Shown here piece by piece: positions 35,251 to 43,688 of a stretch of 57,732 nt of DNA. Position 1 is the stretch's first letter. Every line of letters begins with the position of its first letter. The translations under genes and the position numbers were made by a program. Location of the stretch: assembly GCA_016845585.1 (NCBI GenBank), contig JAERSO010000122.1:1-57732 (forward strand). Reading direction: 5' to 3'. Below the pieces are notes generated by a model. It was not told the DNA's origin. It did no database searches and saw only the letters and a program-made list of their open reading frames with translations. This DNA is from Acidimicrobiaceae bacterium. Its GTDB lineage: Bacteria > Actinomycetota > Acidimicrobiia > Acidimicrobiales > Aldehydirespiratoraceae.

Positions 35251-35841
35251 CTATCCGACATGTTTGCCGATCTCCCAGCCCTTGTCGCCGAGCAGCGCAC
35301 CCGCGGTGGCGATCGGCTCGGCTTCGAGCGGCGTCGCCATCGAGTCGTTCCAGCGGTTGAAAACGCCGAACATGCACACGACGCCGAGGATCTCGACGAT
35401 CTCCTCCTCTGACCAGTGCTCGGCGAGCTGGTCGTAGAGGTCATCGCTGACCCCATTCGGCACCGAACCCGCGGCCAAGGCGTAGTCGAGGGCAACGCTC
35501 TCGGCGTCGGAGAAGAGCGGGCTGGTGCGGTACTCGTAGATTGCTTCCATCTTCTGCTCGTCGATGCCGTGCCGAGTGGCGCTCACCGAGGTGTGGGCCT
35601 TGCAGTACTGACAGCCGGCGGCGAACGAAGCCATGTGTGCGACGAGGCGCTTGAGTCCCGGGTCGACGAGACCATCGGGGGCGAACACGGCCCGATTCAT
35701 CTGCACCACGGCCTTGGCGAAGGCGGGTACCCGCTGCATGGTGAGCAGACTGTTGGGCACGAATCCGAGCGTGTTGACGAAATGCTCGAGGGTCGCCCGG
35801 AGCTCGGGGTCCGGGCAGTCTTCGATGGCGAGTGGGGTCAT
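35251..35841 (-). CDS. AhpD-like carboxymuconolactone decarboxylase family protein (Cys type)
   Basis: About 196 residues. The redox motif is FAAGCQYCKAHTS with Cys77, Cys80 and His83, a peroxidase-type CMD domain. It is a useful in-window comparison for the selenoprotein at 23862-24896: same fold class, but both active-site residues are Cys. ATG 35841 overlaps the stop of the DUF336 gene in an ATGA quadruplet; ATG 35850 is three codons upstream and equally possible. Last gene of the minus-strand meta-cleavage operon; its exact role there is unknown. Confidence 0.85.
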   Translation of the reverse strand: MTPLAIEDCPDPELRATLEHFVNTLGFVPNSLLTMQRVPAFAKAVVQMNRAVFAPDGLVDPGLKRLVAHMASFAAGCQYCKAHTSVSATRHGIDEQKMEAIYEYRTSPLFSDAESVALDYALAAGSVPNGVSDDLYDQLAEHWSEEEIVEILGVVCMFGVFNRWNDSMATPLEAEPIATAGALLGDKGWEIGKHVG

Positions 35842-36260
35842 GCGAGACATTGGGCACCTGCGTCGGCGATCTGTTGGTCTTGTTCTTCGGTGGCGCCCGA
35901 AACGGCCACGGCACCTGCCGTGGCTCCGTCAACGATGATCGGGGTCGCCCCGCCGACGGCCATGAGGTCGTCGACCTTGGGAGCGAGTGCGTGCAGCAGC
36001 GTCGGGTCGGCGTTGAACACGTCACGCAGATCGCAGGTGCGGGCGCCGGAAGCCGCCGCGGTCCAGCCCTTCTTCTCCGCCACCTCGATGGAGAAGAGCG
36101 GGGCGCCATCCATGCGTGCCATGGTCACGGTGTTGCCGGCGGCGTCGGTGATGACGATGACCACCGGCGTGCCGAGCGAATCGGCCTCGGCGATGGCACC
36201 GTCGAGGGCCCGGCGAGCGCCGGCGTGGGTGATGACGGGGCGATCGACGAAGTCGGTCAT
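35838..36260 (-). CDS. GlcG/HbpS-family (DUF336) protein
   Basis: 140 residues. The GlcG/HbpS fold is shown by ARRALDGAIAEADSLGTPVV, VITDAAGNTVTMARMDGA, FSIEVAEKKGWTAAAS and the C-terminal VGGATPIIVDGATAGAVAVS. HbpS-type proteins bind heme, while GlcG-like members accompany catabolic operons with unknown roles. It lies between the hydratase gene (3 nt upstream) and the CMD gene (overlapping), within the phenol/meta-cleavage arm. Confidence 0.88.
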   Translation of the reverse strand: MTDFVDRPVITHAGARRALDGAIAEADSLGTPVVIVITDAAGNTVTMARMDGAPLFSIEVAEKKGWTAAASGARTCDLRDVFNADPTLLHALAPKVDDLMAVGGATPIIVDGATAGAVAVSGATEEQDQQIADAGAQCLA

Positions 36261-36263
36261 GGT

Positions 36264-37058
36264 TCAGCTCGCCATGATCTCGGTGGTGACAGTGCCCAGT
36301 TCGCCGAAGCTCGCCGTCAGCGTGTCACCGGGGGCCATTGGTTTCATCGGCCCGAGGGCACCGGTCATCAACACGTCGCCCGCTCGCAGCGGGATGCCGC
36401 GGGCACACATCGTGTCGGCCAGCCAACGAGCGGCATGGAGCGGGTGGCCGAGACAGGCCGCGCCGACTCCGGTCGACACTTCCTCACCATTGATCGACAT
36501 CGACATGGGGATGGTGCGGAGATCCACCCGATCGAGTGGCATCGGTCGACCACCCAGGACGTAGAGCCCACAGCTGGCGTTGTCGGCCACGGTGTCGACA
36601 ATGGTTATGTTCCAGTCGGCGACCCGACTGTCGACGACCTCGATCGACGGCAACACGTAGGCGGTGGCCGAGATGATGTCGGCGAACGAGTGCTCGCCCT
36701 TGTCGAGGTCGTGCTCGAGCACGAGTGCGACTTCGGCCTCGGCTCGGGGCTGCAGAAGACGTTCCGCCGGAATGGGCACGCCGTCGCCGAACTCCATGTC
36801 GACGAAGAGGGTGCCGAAATCGGGCTGGTCAACGCCGATCTGATCCATCACGGCCTGTGAGGTGATGCCGATCTTGCGGCCGGACACCCGGCGACCGGAA
36901 TCGATCGCCAGGGCGGTGTTCACCTCTTGAATGGCGTAGCCAACGTCGATGTCGGTGGCGGTGCCAACGACGTCACGAATCGGACTGCACGGTTTGCCGG
37001 CTTCGGCAGCCTTGCGCAGCTGGGCCGCCGCTTCAGCGATCAGTTCTTCACTGGCCAT
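36264..37058 (-). CDS. dmpE: 2-oxopent-4-enoate hydratase (2-keto-4-pentenoate hydratase)
   Basis: 264 residues of the fumarylacetoacetase-like MhpD/DmpE family. Diagnostic stretches are GKPCSPIRDVVG, AYAIQEVN-type (GYAIQEVNTALAIDSGRRV), GRKIGITSQAVMDQIGVDQP, FGTLFVDM, PRAEAEVALVLEHDL (metal-binding Glu residues) and VDTVADNASCGLYVLGG. It adds water to 2-oxopent-4-enoate to make 4-hydroxy-2-oxovalerate. It forms a tight operon with the tautomerase and decarboxylase, with which DmpE/DmpH-type proteins often complex. Confidence 0.9.
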   Translation of the reverse strand: MASEELIAEAAAQLRKAAEAGKPCSPIRDVVGTATDIDVGYAIQEVNTALAIDSGRRVSGRKIGITSQAVMDQIGVDQPDFGTLFVDMEFGDGVPIPAERLLQPRAEAEVALVLEHDLDKGEHSFADIISATAYVLPSIEVVDSRVADWNITIVDTVADNASCGLYVLGGRPMPLDRVDLRTIPMSMSINGEEVSTGVGAACLGHPLHAARWLADTMCARGIPLRAGDVLMTGALGPMKPMAPGDTLTASFGELGTVTTEIMAS

Positions 37059-37060
37059 GG

Positions 37061-37282
37061 TCAGTCCTCGGCCTGCTCGCGAGCGAGTCGGGCCTTCTTG
37101 TCGGCGAGCATCTCGCCGGCGGCCATGTACTCCGACGCCGGGTCAACCTCGTTGATCCAGGCCCGGATCGAGTCGCGCGGGGCGCCGATCGACTCGACGG
37201 CGGCCTCGGTCAGCGCAGCCAGTAGCGCCTTCTTTTCGTCGGACGATCGACCCGCCCCGAGGGTGACGTTGATGAGCGGCAC
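37061..37282 (-). CDS. dmpI: 4-oxalocrotonate tautomerase
   Basis: 73 residues starting at GTG 37282. After Met removal the catalytic base is Pro1 (PLINVTLGAGRSSDEKKALL), followed by EAAVESIGAPRDSIRAWINE. It isomerises 2-hydroxymuconate to 2-oxohex-3-enedioate. A GAGGAGTC ribosome site lies at 37289-37296 inside the upstream gene's end. Three-base gap to the hydratase gene. Slightly longer C-terminus than the 62-residue classic enzyme. Confidence 0.9.
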   Translation of the reverse strand: MPLINVTLGAGRSSDEKKALLAALTEAAVESIGAPRDSIRAWINEVDPASEYMAAGEMLADKKARLAREQAED

Positions 37283-37285
37283 GGG

Positions 37286-38065
37286 TCAGACTCCTCGGAC
37301 GGTGACGGTTCCGAGGTGAGAGTAGCGAGCGTGGGCAACCGTGCCCGGACCGAGGGGGCGGGCATCGGTCGGCGCGCCGGCGGGGATGATCCACCCCTTC
37401 TCCAGCTTCTGGCCGTGCCTGCCGAGATGGTTGGCGAGCATTGCCACGCATCCGGCCGGGTCATCCAGCAGTGCGGCTCCCGTGGCGGTCCCGGTGATCT
37501 GACCGTCGATCTCGAGAAGGCAGCCGAGTGTCAACAGATCTACTTCCCGGGGGCCGACACCATCGGTGCCGACGGCCACCCGGGCTGCCGAGGTGTTGTC
37601 GGCGACCACGTCGGGAAGGGTGAACGAGAATGCCTCGTACCGGGAATCGATGACCTCGATACCGCCGACGACGGTGGCCGTGGCGTCGAGGACGTCGTCC
37701 GCCGTGACGTTCGGGCCGGCGAGATCCTCGCCGAGGATGAACACGAGCTCCGGCTCGACTCGCGGGTGGATCAGCTCGTCGAGCTTCACCTCTTCGCCGT
37801 CGAGGATGCTGGATTCGAGAACCCAGCCGTAGCAGGGGTCACTGACGTTCATCTGCTCCTGCTTGGCCACCGAGGTGAGCCCGAGCTTGGCCCCGACGAC
37901 CTTGTCACCGCGGGCGAGCTTCATCTCGAGGAGCGCGGCCTGGATGGCGTAGGCGTCGTCGAGCGGCAGGGATTCGATCTGCTTCTCGATGCCTTGGACC
38001 TCCTGGCGGTCGTCGACTCCGGCTTGGAGGTAGGCGGCCCACCTGACGTGATCGATCTGGGTCAT
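37286..38065 (-). CDS. dmpH: 4-oxalocrotonate decarboxylase
   Basis: 259 residues of the same fold as the hydratase. The DmpH-type signature GAKLGLTSVAKQEQMNVSDP (compare GLTSxAKxxQMgV of DmpH) and GWVLESSILDGE favour decarboxylase over hydratase. Metal-ligand region: HPRVEPELVFILGEDL; also IEVIDSRYEAFSF and LPDVVADNTSAARVAVG. It decarboxylates 2-oxohex-3-enedioate to 2-oxopent-4-enoate. First enzyme gene after the hairpin that follows the substrate-binding protein gene. Confidence 0.88.
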   Translation of the reverse strand: MTQIDHVRWAAYLQAGVDDRQEVQGIEKQIESLPLDDAYAIQAALLEMKLARGDKVVGAKLGLTSVAKQEQMNVSDPCYGWVLESSILDGEEVKLDELIHPRVEPELVFILGEDLAGPNVTADDVLDATATVVGGIEVIDSRYEAFSFTLPDVVADNTSAARVAVGTDGVGPREVDLLTLGCLLEIDGQITGTATGAALLDDPAGCVAMLANHLGRHGQKLEKGWIIPAGAPTDARPLGPGTVAHARYSHLGTVTVRGV

Positions 38066-38096
38066 CGGGGTTTCTTCTTTCCGTTTCGGGATTGAC

Positions 38097-38139
38097 CGAC
38101 CCGGCTCACGCGGCCTCGGATGCCGCGTGAGCCGGGTCG
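38097..38139 (-). terminator. Strong intercistronic hairpin downstream of the substrate-binding protein gene
   Basis: CGACCCGGCTCACGCGGC (38097-38114), a 7-nt loop, and its perfect complement to 38139: an 18-bp stem. It lies between the substrate-binding protein stop and dmpH start, without a T-tract. Such stems usually cause partial termination or protect the upstream mRNA, giving excess binding protein over downstream enzymes. Confidence 0.7.
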
Positions 38140-38149
38140 TCTGGAGGGG

Positions 38150-39520
38150 TCAGCCTTCGGCGGCCAGGATGTCGGCCAGTTCCGGGTCGAGGACTTCGTG
38201 GCAGTCCTTGATCGTCTCGAAACCGATGCCGTCGGGAACGATCTGGACGATGCGACCGGCGTGGTTGGCCTGATGACGGTCACCGTCACCGAAGTACCAG
38301 TCGCCACACATCAGGTCGGTCTCGAAGCCTTCGATGGCGCGGACGACGTCGGTGACGCTGTTGCGGTCGATGGCGGCGGGGTCGAGCCCGAGCAGTGCAT
38401 CGACGAAGACCAGAGCAGCCAGCAAACCGGCCTGCGAGAACGAGTCGCGGGGGTCCGAGTCGTTGCCGTACTTGTCCATCACCTCACCCCACAGGGTGTT
38501 GTGGGGGCCGGCGCTGTCGAGCTCGACGAGCTCGATCTGCATGGCGAAGTTGTCGTCGATCCAGCGCTGGTCGACCGCAGCCGGGACCGACAGGTCGTAC
38601 GACGAGGTCGGCCCGTACCACGGGGTCTCGTCGCCCTGGGCGGCGGCGATGTTGATGTAGCCGACCACGCCGGGCCCGGGTTCGACGACCACGACTGCGT
38701 CGGTGTCGGCCTCCATGGCCTGCAGGACGATCGTCTCGGCATCGCTGAGGTCCGGTGCGCCGTTGAAGGACGAGACCGGCACGCCGACGCTGTCGCCGTA
38801 GGCGGTGATGCCTTCACAGACCCACGCACCGAAGTTCGGGATGACGTTGCTCACGCAGGCGAGCGACTCGGCACCCTGCTCGACGGCCCACTGGGCGGCG
38901 CCGATGCCGCTGAGACGCGGACCCTGGTTCGTCGGCGAGATGTTGCGGCTGTGGAAGCACTCGCGGGGCACACCGACGCCGGCGATGACGAGCACGTTCT
39001 GCTCTTCGTAGTAGTCGGCGTTGGCCGCGCACTCGACGAAGCTGGTGCTGCCGATCATGGCGACGACGCCTTCATCTTCGACGAGGCCGCGGGCCACCGT
39101 GGCGGCAACCGCCGGGTCCCACTGGTCGTCTTCGACCTGGTAGTCGATCGGACGGCCGTTGATGCCGCCGTTGGCGTTCACGCATGCGAAGTACGCAGCC
39201 GTGGCCTTGGAGGCGGAGCTGAAGTCGGCCGGGCCGGTCGCACCGACCACGGCGCCGACCTTGATCGGGTCGCCGGTGGCTTCCTGGCCGTTGCCGAGGC
39301 CACAGCCGGCGTCGCCGTCGGCCGCCATGTCGCCGGAGTCATCGGAACCGGCGTCATCGCTGTCATCGCTCGAACTGTCGTCGTTCGAACTGTCGTCGCT
39401 GGAGCTGTCGGCGGCGGCGTCGCCACCACCACCCGAGCTGTCATCGCTGTCGTCGCCACATGCTGTGGTCAACAGCGCGAACACGGCCAACAGGGCCAGA
39501 AGTCGCAGATGGAGTTTCAC
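38150..39520 (-). CDS. Branched-chain amino acid type ABC transporter substrate-binding lipoprotein
   Basis: 456 residues. A lipoprotein signal with lipobox LLTTAC is followed by a Ser/Asp-rich linker of about 45 residues, then the LivJ/HAAT fold (IKVGAVVGATGPADFSSASK, YFACVNANGGINGRPIDYQV, VAMIGSTSFVECAAN). GTG 39520 has GGGAGGGG about 8 nt upstream. It pairs with the permease and ATPase genes at 48095-51424 in the opposite arm. Because it is embedded in a phenol pathway, the ligand may be an aromatic compound or acid rather than an amino acid; that is inference. Confidence 0.9.
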   Translation of the reverse strand: MKLHLRLLALLAVFALLTTACGDDSDDSSGGGGDAAADSSSDDSSNDDSSSDDSDDAGSDDSGDMAADGDAGCGLGNGQEATGDPIKVGAVVGATGPADFSSASKATAAYFACVNANGGINGRPIDYQVEDDQWDPAVAATVARGLVEDEGVVAMIGSTSFVECAANADYYEEQNVLVIAGVGVPRECFHSRNISPTNQGPRLSGIGAAQWAVEQGAESLACVSNVIPNFGAWVCEGITAYGDSVGVPVSSFNGAPDLSDAETIVLQAMEADTDAVVVVEPGPGVVGYINIAAAQGDETPWYGPTSSYDLSVPAAVDQRWIDDNFAMQIELVELDSAGPHNTLWGEVMDKYGNDSDPRDSFSQAGLLAALVFVDALLGLDPAAIDRNSVTDVVRAIEGFETDLMCGDWYFGDGDRHQANHAGRIVQIVPDGIGFETIKDCHEVLDPELADILAAEG

Positions 39521-39542
39521 GTGAATTCCCCTCCCAGGGATC

Positions 39543-39561
39543 GTGATCGAGGGTCGATCAC
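39543..39561. promoter_or_regulatory. Inverted repeat upstream of the substrate-binding protein gene
   Basis: GTGATCGA-GGG-TCGATCAC, perfect 8-bp arms, 23 nt before the GTG start of the substrate-binding protein. A possible operator, for example for the adjacent GntR regulator. The surrounding 39531-39720 (190 nt) is noncoding and of lower GC. Confidence 0.45.
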
Positions 39562-39720
39562 CATTGGTTGTTGCCAACCGAGATCCGGGAGAGTTCTCGG
39601 AGACTTCTTTCATGATCCTGGGAGTCAAGCAGAATCTCGATAATTCGTCAAGAAGTCGTTTCTACTCGATTTCGGGCGCGCCGAAGCAAGGATTCCGCAT
39701 GCTTCTCCATCGAGCGCGGC

Positions 39721-40410
39721 TCACTCGGCGGCGGCGAGCTCTTCGTCGGTGATGGCCCCGATGACCGCGCTGGTGCGCTGAATGTGATCAGTGACGACCT
39801 GGCAGGCCACATCGACATCGCGGGCCAGGGCCGTCTCCATCAGCAGGGTGTGCTCCGCGTGCACGTCGCGGGGAACCGAGGTGTCGGTCAGCGCCCGCCG
39901 GCGGTAGCGCTCCGAGTGATGGTGCAACATGTCGAGCATGTAGCGGATCCACTGCGACTCGCTGTTCGCGTTGAGCGCATCGTGGAATTCCCGATTGCGG
40001 TTCTCCCACTCCACGGCCGCGCCTTCCTCGCTCGCGTCCAGGCGCTCCTGCGCCTTGGACAGGCGATGGAACGCCGCGACGATGCCGGCTTCCCAGTCGT
40101 CGTCGCCGTTCTCGATGGATTCGGCGAGCGCCTTGGTCTCCAACAGCACGCGGAGGTTGCTGATGTCGCGCAGGTCAGCTGACGACATCGGCTTGACGGT
40201 GAAACCTCGCTGCCCTTCAGCAGTCACGAGCGCATCGGCGATCAGCAGGGAGAGCGCCTCTCGGATGGTGGACGAGCCGACGCCATAACGCTTGCGAAGG
40301 TGTTCGACCGCCAGACGGGAGCCCGGCTCGAGTTCGCCGTTGACGATGTCGTCACGCAGCGCGTTGAAGGTCATCTCCACTCGAGTTCGGGGACTTCCGT
40401 TGTCGCTCAT
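39721..40410 (-). CDS. GntR-family regulator, FCD/FadR subfamily
   Basis: 229 residues. The winged helix contains LRDDIVNGELEPGSRLAVEH, LRKRYGVGSSTIREALSLL and ALVTAEGQRGFTVKPMS. The FCD effector domain has RVLLETKALAESIENG, NREFHDALNANSES and HAEHTLLMETALARD, with Asp/His residues that bind a metal and a carboxylate ligand. It sits between the two catabolic arms and is the best candidate for their regulator, with a pathway acid as effector. ATG 40410 follows a GAGAGTGAG ribosome site. Confidence 0.9.
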   Translation of the reverse strand: MSDNGSPRTRVEMTFNALRDDIVNGELEPGSRLAVEHLRKRYGVGSSTIREALSLLIADALVTAEGQRGFTVKPMSSADLRDISNLRVLLETKALAESIENGDDDWEAGIVAAFHRLSKAQERLDASEEGAAVEWENRNREFHDALNANSESQWIRYMLDMLHHHSERYRRRALTDTSVPRDVHAEHTLLMETALARDVDVACQVVTDHIQRTSAVIGAITDEELAAAE

Positions 40411-40583
40411 GCGTCTCACTCTCGATCCGGGCGGCACTGTTCAAGATAGTCGCGCCCCAATCGAGTAACACGAAACCCAAACAAGTTCAAGCAATACTAG
40501 GCAATTTTAATTGATTCCCGAAACTTTTCAGAATCTCGACATTTGTTCTTGACATCAGCGATTGCCGGTAGTTGTCTGGCGCC
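40411..40583. promoter_or_regulatory. Divergent regulatory region between the GntR gene and the phenol operon
   Basis: 173 nt, clearly richer in A+T than the rest (40440-40560), with no gene. TTGACA at 40549-40554, a 17-nt spacer and TTGTCT at 40572-40577 form a promoter 6 nt before the dmpK ATG at 40584. No clear activator site of the sigma-54 type was seen. Confidence 0.55.
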
Positions 40584-40880
40584 ATGGAGGTATCGGGTGT
40601 GTCCAGCGACACATGGGAATGGGGAGCGGCCTTCGTCCGCGTTACCGGCGTCCGACGTGATCGATTCGTGGAGTTCGACTTCTCGATCGGCGAGATCCGC
40701 GATGCGGACACGGACCTGGCAGTCGAGATGATCCTGCCCTACCCCGCCTTCCGAGAGTTCTGCGCCGAACGACACGTCGAACTCCTCCCCACCAGCGAGG
40801 AGGCGGCGCTCGCCTACCTCGCACTGCAAGAAAAGTACGAAGACGCCCACACCAAAGAAAGAGGGGGATGTCTCCCATGA
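40584..40880 (+). CDS. dmpK: Phenol hydroxylase assembly subunit (DmpK/P0-like)
   Basis: 98 residues. The conserved core FVRVTGVRRDRFVEFDFSIG and EMILPYPAFREFCAERHV matches the small DmpK/PoxA-type subunit, which helps assemble the iron-containing hydroxylase. It is the first gene of the operon, as in classical phenol hydroxylase clusters. ATG 40584 is 6 nt after a -10 like element; TTG 40572 in the same frame lies within it. The stop overlaps the next gene in ATGA. Confidence 0.85.
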   Translation: MEVSGVSSDTWEWGAAFVRVTGVRRDRFVEFDFSIGEIRDADTDLAVEMILPYPAFREFCAERHVELLPTSEEAALAYLALQEKYEDAHTKERGGCLP

Positions 40881-41869
40881 ACATCGACATCAAGTCCGAG
40901 GACATCACGCCTCGGCGTCAGACATTCAGCCACATCGCTGCCCGCTACGGGGAGGATCGCCCGGCATCTCGCTATGACGAGGCAACCCTCGACGTACAGG
41001 CAACGGCGAACTTCCACTACCGGCCCATCTGGGCGCCTGAGTACGAGATCTTCGACACGAGCCGTACCGCCATCGTCATGAACGACTGGTACGACTTCAA
41101 GGATCCCCGGCAGTTCTACTACGCCACGTACAACATCAACCGGGCGGGGATGAACCAGGCCGCCGACCGTGCCTTCGAGTTCGTCGAGGACCGCGAACTC
41201 GTCGGGCGCATCGACGCCGACTGGCTCGCCAAGGCGAAGAGCTACCTGATCCCGCTTCGCCACTACGAGTGGGCCGCCAACCTCAACAGCCTCCTGATCA
41301 CGGACTTCGGGTACGGCACCCGGTTCACCTCGGCCGCCGTCTTCGCTTCCGGCGATCGCCTCGGCATGGCCCAGATCATCACTCGGGCCGGGCTCGTGCT
41401 CGCCGACTACGACGAGAGCGTTCTCGTCGACGGTCGCCAGGCGTGGCTCGAAGCCGAAGCCTGGCAGCCCACCCGCCAGATGGCTGAGGACTCGCTCGTC
41501 GTTCAGGACTGGTTCGAGACCTTCATCGCCCAGTACCTCGCCATGGACGGCATCCTCTTGCCGCTCGTCTACGGCGCCTTCGACGACACCGGCCTCGACC
41601 GGGGCGCCACCGCCGTCTCGATGATGTCGGAATTCCAGGTTGACTGGATGAAGGACGCGGCCCGCTGGGTCGACTCGTTCGTCAAGACCGCAGCCGCCGA
41701 GTCCGAGGCCAACGCTGCCCAGCTCAGCGCCTGGTACGGCACCTGGCGAGCCAAGGCCGTCGCCGCCGGTGCCGCGCTCGCCACCGCGACGCTCGGCGAC
41801 GCCGGCGCAGTCGACGCAATCGCCGCCGATCTCGACGCACGGGCCGCCCGGCTCGGACTCACGGTCTGA
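40877..41869 (+). CDS. dmpL: Phenol hydroxylase P1 oxygenase beta subunit
   Basis: 330 residues, the beta subunit of the bacterial multicomponent monooxygenase hydroxylase, which lacks the diiron ligands. Marks are RYDEATLDVQATANFHYRP, DPRQFYYATYNINRA, LRHYEWAANLNSLL and FASGDRLGMAQIITRAG. ATG 40877 overlaps the dmpK stop and has GAGGGGG 9 nt upstream; ATG 40868 is nearer to that site and less likely. Confidence 0.92.
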   Translation: MNIDIKSEDITPRRQTFSHIAARYGEDRPASRYDEATLDVQATANFHYRPIWAPEYEIFDTSRTAIVMNDWYDFKDPRQFYYATYNINRAGMNQAADRAFEFVEDRELVGRIDADWLAKAKSYLIPLRHYEWAANLNSLLITDFGYGTRFTSAAVFASGDRLGMAQIITRAGLVLADYDESVLVDGRQAWLEAEAWQPTRQMAEDSLVVQDWFETFIAQYLAMDGILLPLVYGAFDDTGLDRGATAVSMMSEFQVDWMKDAARWVDSFVKTAAAESEANAAQLSAWYGTWRAKAVAAGAALATATLGDAGAVDAIAADLDARAARLGLTV

Positions 41870-41878
41870 GGAGGATCC

Positions 41879-42151
41879 ATGAGCACCAATTCCGTCTCCA
41901 TCACCCTGCAGAACACCGACGAGGCGCGATCGATCATCGAGGCCATCGCCGCCGACAACCCCGAGGTCAGCATCACCCGCTACCCGGCGATGACCAAACT
42001 CGACTGCCCCGGCCAGCTCAGCATCAACGCCGGCACGGTCAGCGAGATCATCGGACGCGAGTGGGACCCCCAGGAACTCCACCTGAGCATGATCACGCTG
42101 TCCGGAAACATCAACGAAGACGACGAGCTCTTCGAGCTCTCCTGGAACTGA
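41879..42151 (+). CDS. dmpM: Phenol hydroxylase P2 coupling/effector protein
   Basis: 90 residues of the MmoB/DmpM family: SVSITLQNTDEARSIIEAIA, then SITRYPAMTKLDCPGQLSIN and the conserved WDPQELHLSMITLSGN. This cofactor-free protein binds the hydroxylase and couples electron flow to hydroxylation. GAGGA lies 5-9 nt before its ATG. Operon gap of 9 nt. Confidence 0.93.
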   Translation: MSTNSVSITLQNTDEARSIIEAIAADNPEVSITRYPAMTKLDCPGQLSINAGTVSEIIGREWDPQELHLSMITLSGNINEDDELFELSWN

Positions 42152-42162
42152 GGAACTGAACC

Positions 42163-43677
42163 ATGGCAAAGAAGATCGGACTCAAGCGCAAGTACGAGCT
42201 CATGACTCGTGACCTGGCGTGGGACACCACCTACCAGGACATGGACGACGTCTACCCCTACGACTCGTTCGAGGGCATCAAGGTCCACAACTGGGACGAC
42301 TGGGAAGACCCCTTCCGCCTCACGATGGACGCCTACTGGAAGTTCCAGGCCGAAAAGGAGCGCAAGCTCTACGCCGTCATCGACTCGTTCGCCCAGAACA
42401 ACGGCCAGCTCGGCATCAGTGATGCCCGCTACCTGAGCGCCATCAAGCTCTTCCTGACCGGGGTGAGCCCCCTCGAGTACCAGGCCCACCGTCACTTCGC
42501 CCACCTCGGTCGCAACATCCGCGGCACGGGTGCCCAGGTGGCGGCCCAGATGCAGTCGCTCGACGAGCTGCGTCACGCCCAGACCCAGATCCACACGATC
42601 AGCCACCACAACAAGTACTTCGACGGACTGCACGACTTCACCCACATGCACGACCGGGTCTGGTACCTGTCCGTGCCGAAGTCGTTCTTCGACGACGCGG
42701 TCAGCGCCGGCCCGTTCGAGTTCTTCACGGCGATCTCGTTCTCCTTCGAGTACGTGCTCACCAACCTGTTGTTCGTGCCGTTCATGTCGGGCGCCGCGTT
42801 CAACGGCGACCTCGCCACCGTCACCTTCGGCTTCAGCGCCCAGAGCGACGAGTCCCGTCACATGACCCTCGGCCTCGAAGTCATCAAGTTCCTGCTCGAG
42901 CAGGACGAGGCCAACGTGCCGATCGTGCAGCACTGGATCGACAAGTGGTTCTGGCGTGGCCATCGCCTACTCGGCCTGGTCGGCATGATGATGGACTACA
43001 TGCTCCCCAAGAAGACCATGTCCTGGGGTGAAGCCTGGGAGATGTACTTCGAGGAGCAGGGCGGCGCCCTGTTCGACGATCTCGCCCGCTACGGCATCCG
43101 TCCGCCGATGCACGCCGACATCGCCACCAACGAGAAGGACCGCATCAGCCACGAGGTCTGGTCGACCTTCTACCAGTACACCCACGCCGCCGGCTTCCAC
43201 ACCTGGGACATCGACGACGAACACAAGGACTGGCTGTCGGAGAAGTACCCCGACACCTTCGACAAGTTCTACCGGCCCCGGTACGACATGTGGAAGGACG
43301 CTGCAGCCGAGGGCAAGCGCTTCTACAACATGGCGCTCCCCCAGCTGTGCCAGACGTGCCAGATCCCGATGCTCTTCACCGAGCCCGATGATCCGACGAC
43401 CACGTGCTTCCGCAACAGCGAGTACAACGGCGACACGTTCCACTTCTGCAGCGACGGCTGCAAGTACATCTTCGACCACGAGCCGGAGAAGTACATCCAG
43501 TCGTGGTTGCCGGTGCACCAGATCTTCCAGGGCAACTGTGGTGGCGCGGAGATCCCCGACGTGCTCGCCTGGTACCACCTCAACATGGGTGTGGACAACA
43601 TGGCCTACGAGGGCTCACCGGAAGAAGCGTTGTGGAACGAGTGGATGGCCGCCCGAAGAGTCGGCGCCCAGGTCTGA
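42163..43677 (+). CDS. dmpN: Phenol hydroxylase P3 oxygenase alpha subunit (diiron)
   Basis: 504 residues. The diiron ligands are all present with the family spacing: Glu105 (LEYQAHRHFAH), Glu135 and His138 (DELRHAQTQ), Glu196 (SFSFEYVLTN), Glu230 and His233 (DESRHMTLG). A Cys-rich C-terminal region (LCQTCQIPM, CSDGCKYIFD) is the YHS-like zinc part seen in phenol hydroxylases. It activates O2 and hydroxylates phenol to catechol in an (alpha-beta-gamma)2 complex. Confidence 0.95.
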   Translation: MAKKIGLKRKYELMTRDLAWDTTYQDMDDVYPYDSFEGIKVHNWDDWEDPFRLTMDAYWKFQAEKERKLYAVIDSFAQNNGQLGISDARYLSAIKLFLTGVSPLEYQAHRHFAHLGRNIRGTGAQVAAQMQSLDELRHAQTQIHTISHHNKYFDGLHDFTHMHDRVWYLSVPKSFFDDAVSAGPFEFFTAISFSFEYVLTNLLFVPFMSGAAFNGDLATVTFGFSAQSDESRHMTLGLEVIKFLLEQDEANVPIVQHWIDKWFWRGHRLLGLVGMMMDYMLPKKTMSWGEAWEMYFEEQGGALFDDLARYGIRPPMHADIATNEKDRISHEVWSTFYQYTHAAGFHTWDIDDEHKDWLSEKYPDTFDKFYRPRYDMWKDAAAEGKRFYNMALPQLCQTCQIPMLFTEPDDPTTTCFRNSEYNGDTFHFCSDGCKYIFDHEPEKYIQSWLPVHQIFQGNCGGAEIPDVLAWYHLNMGVDNMAYEGSPEEALWNEWMAARRVGAQV

Positions 43678-43688
43678 GGAGGATTGAC

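Noticed and set aside
39360..39460. Repetitive Ser/Asp-codon stretch as a possible recombination or origin element
   Set aside because: It encodes the flexible linker after the lipobox of the binding protein and has no other structure.
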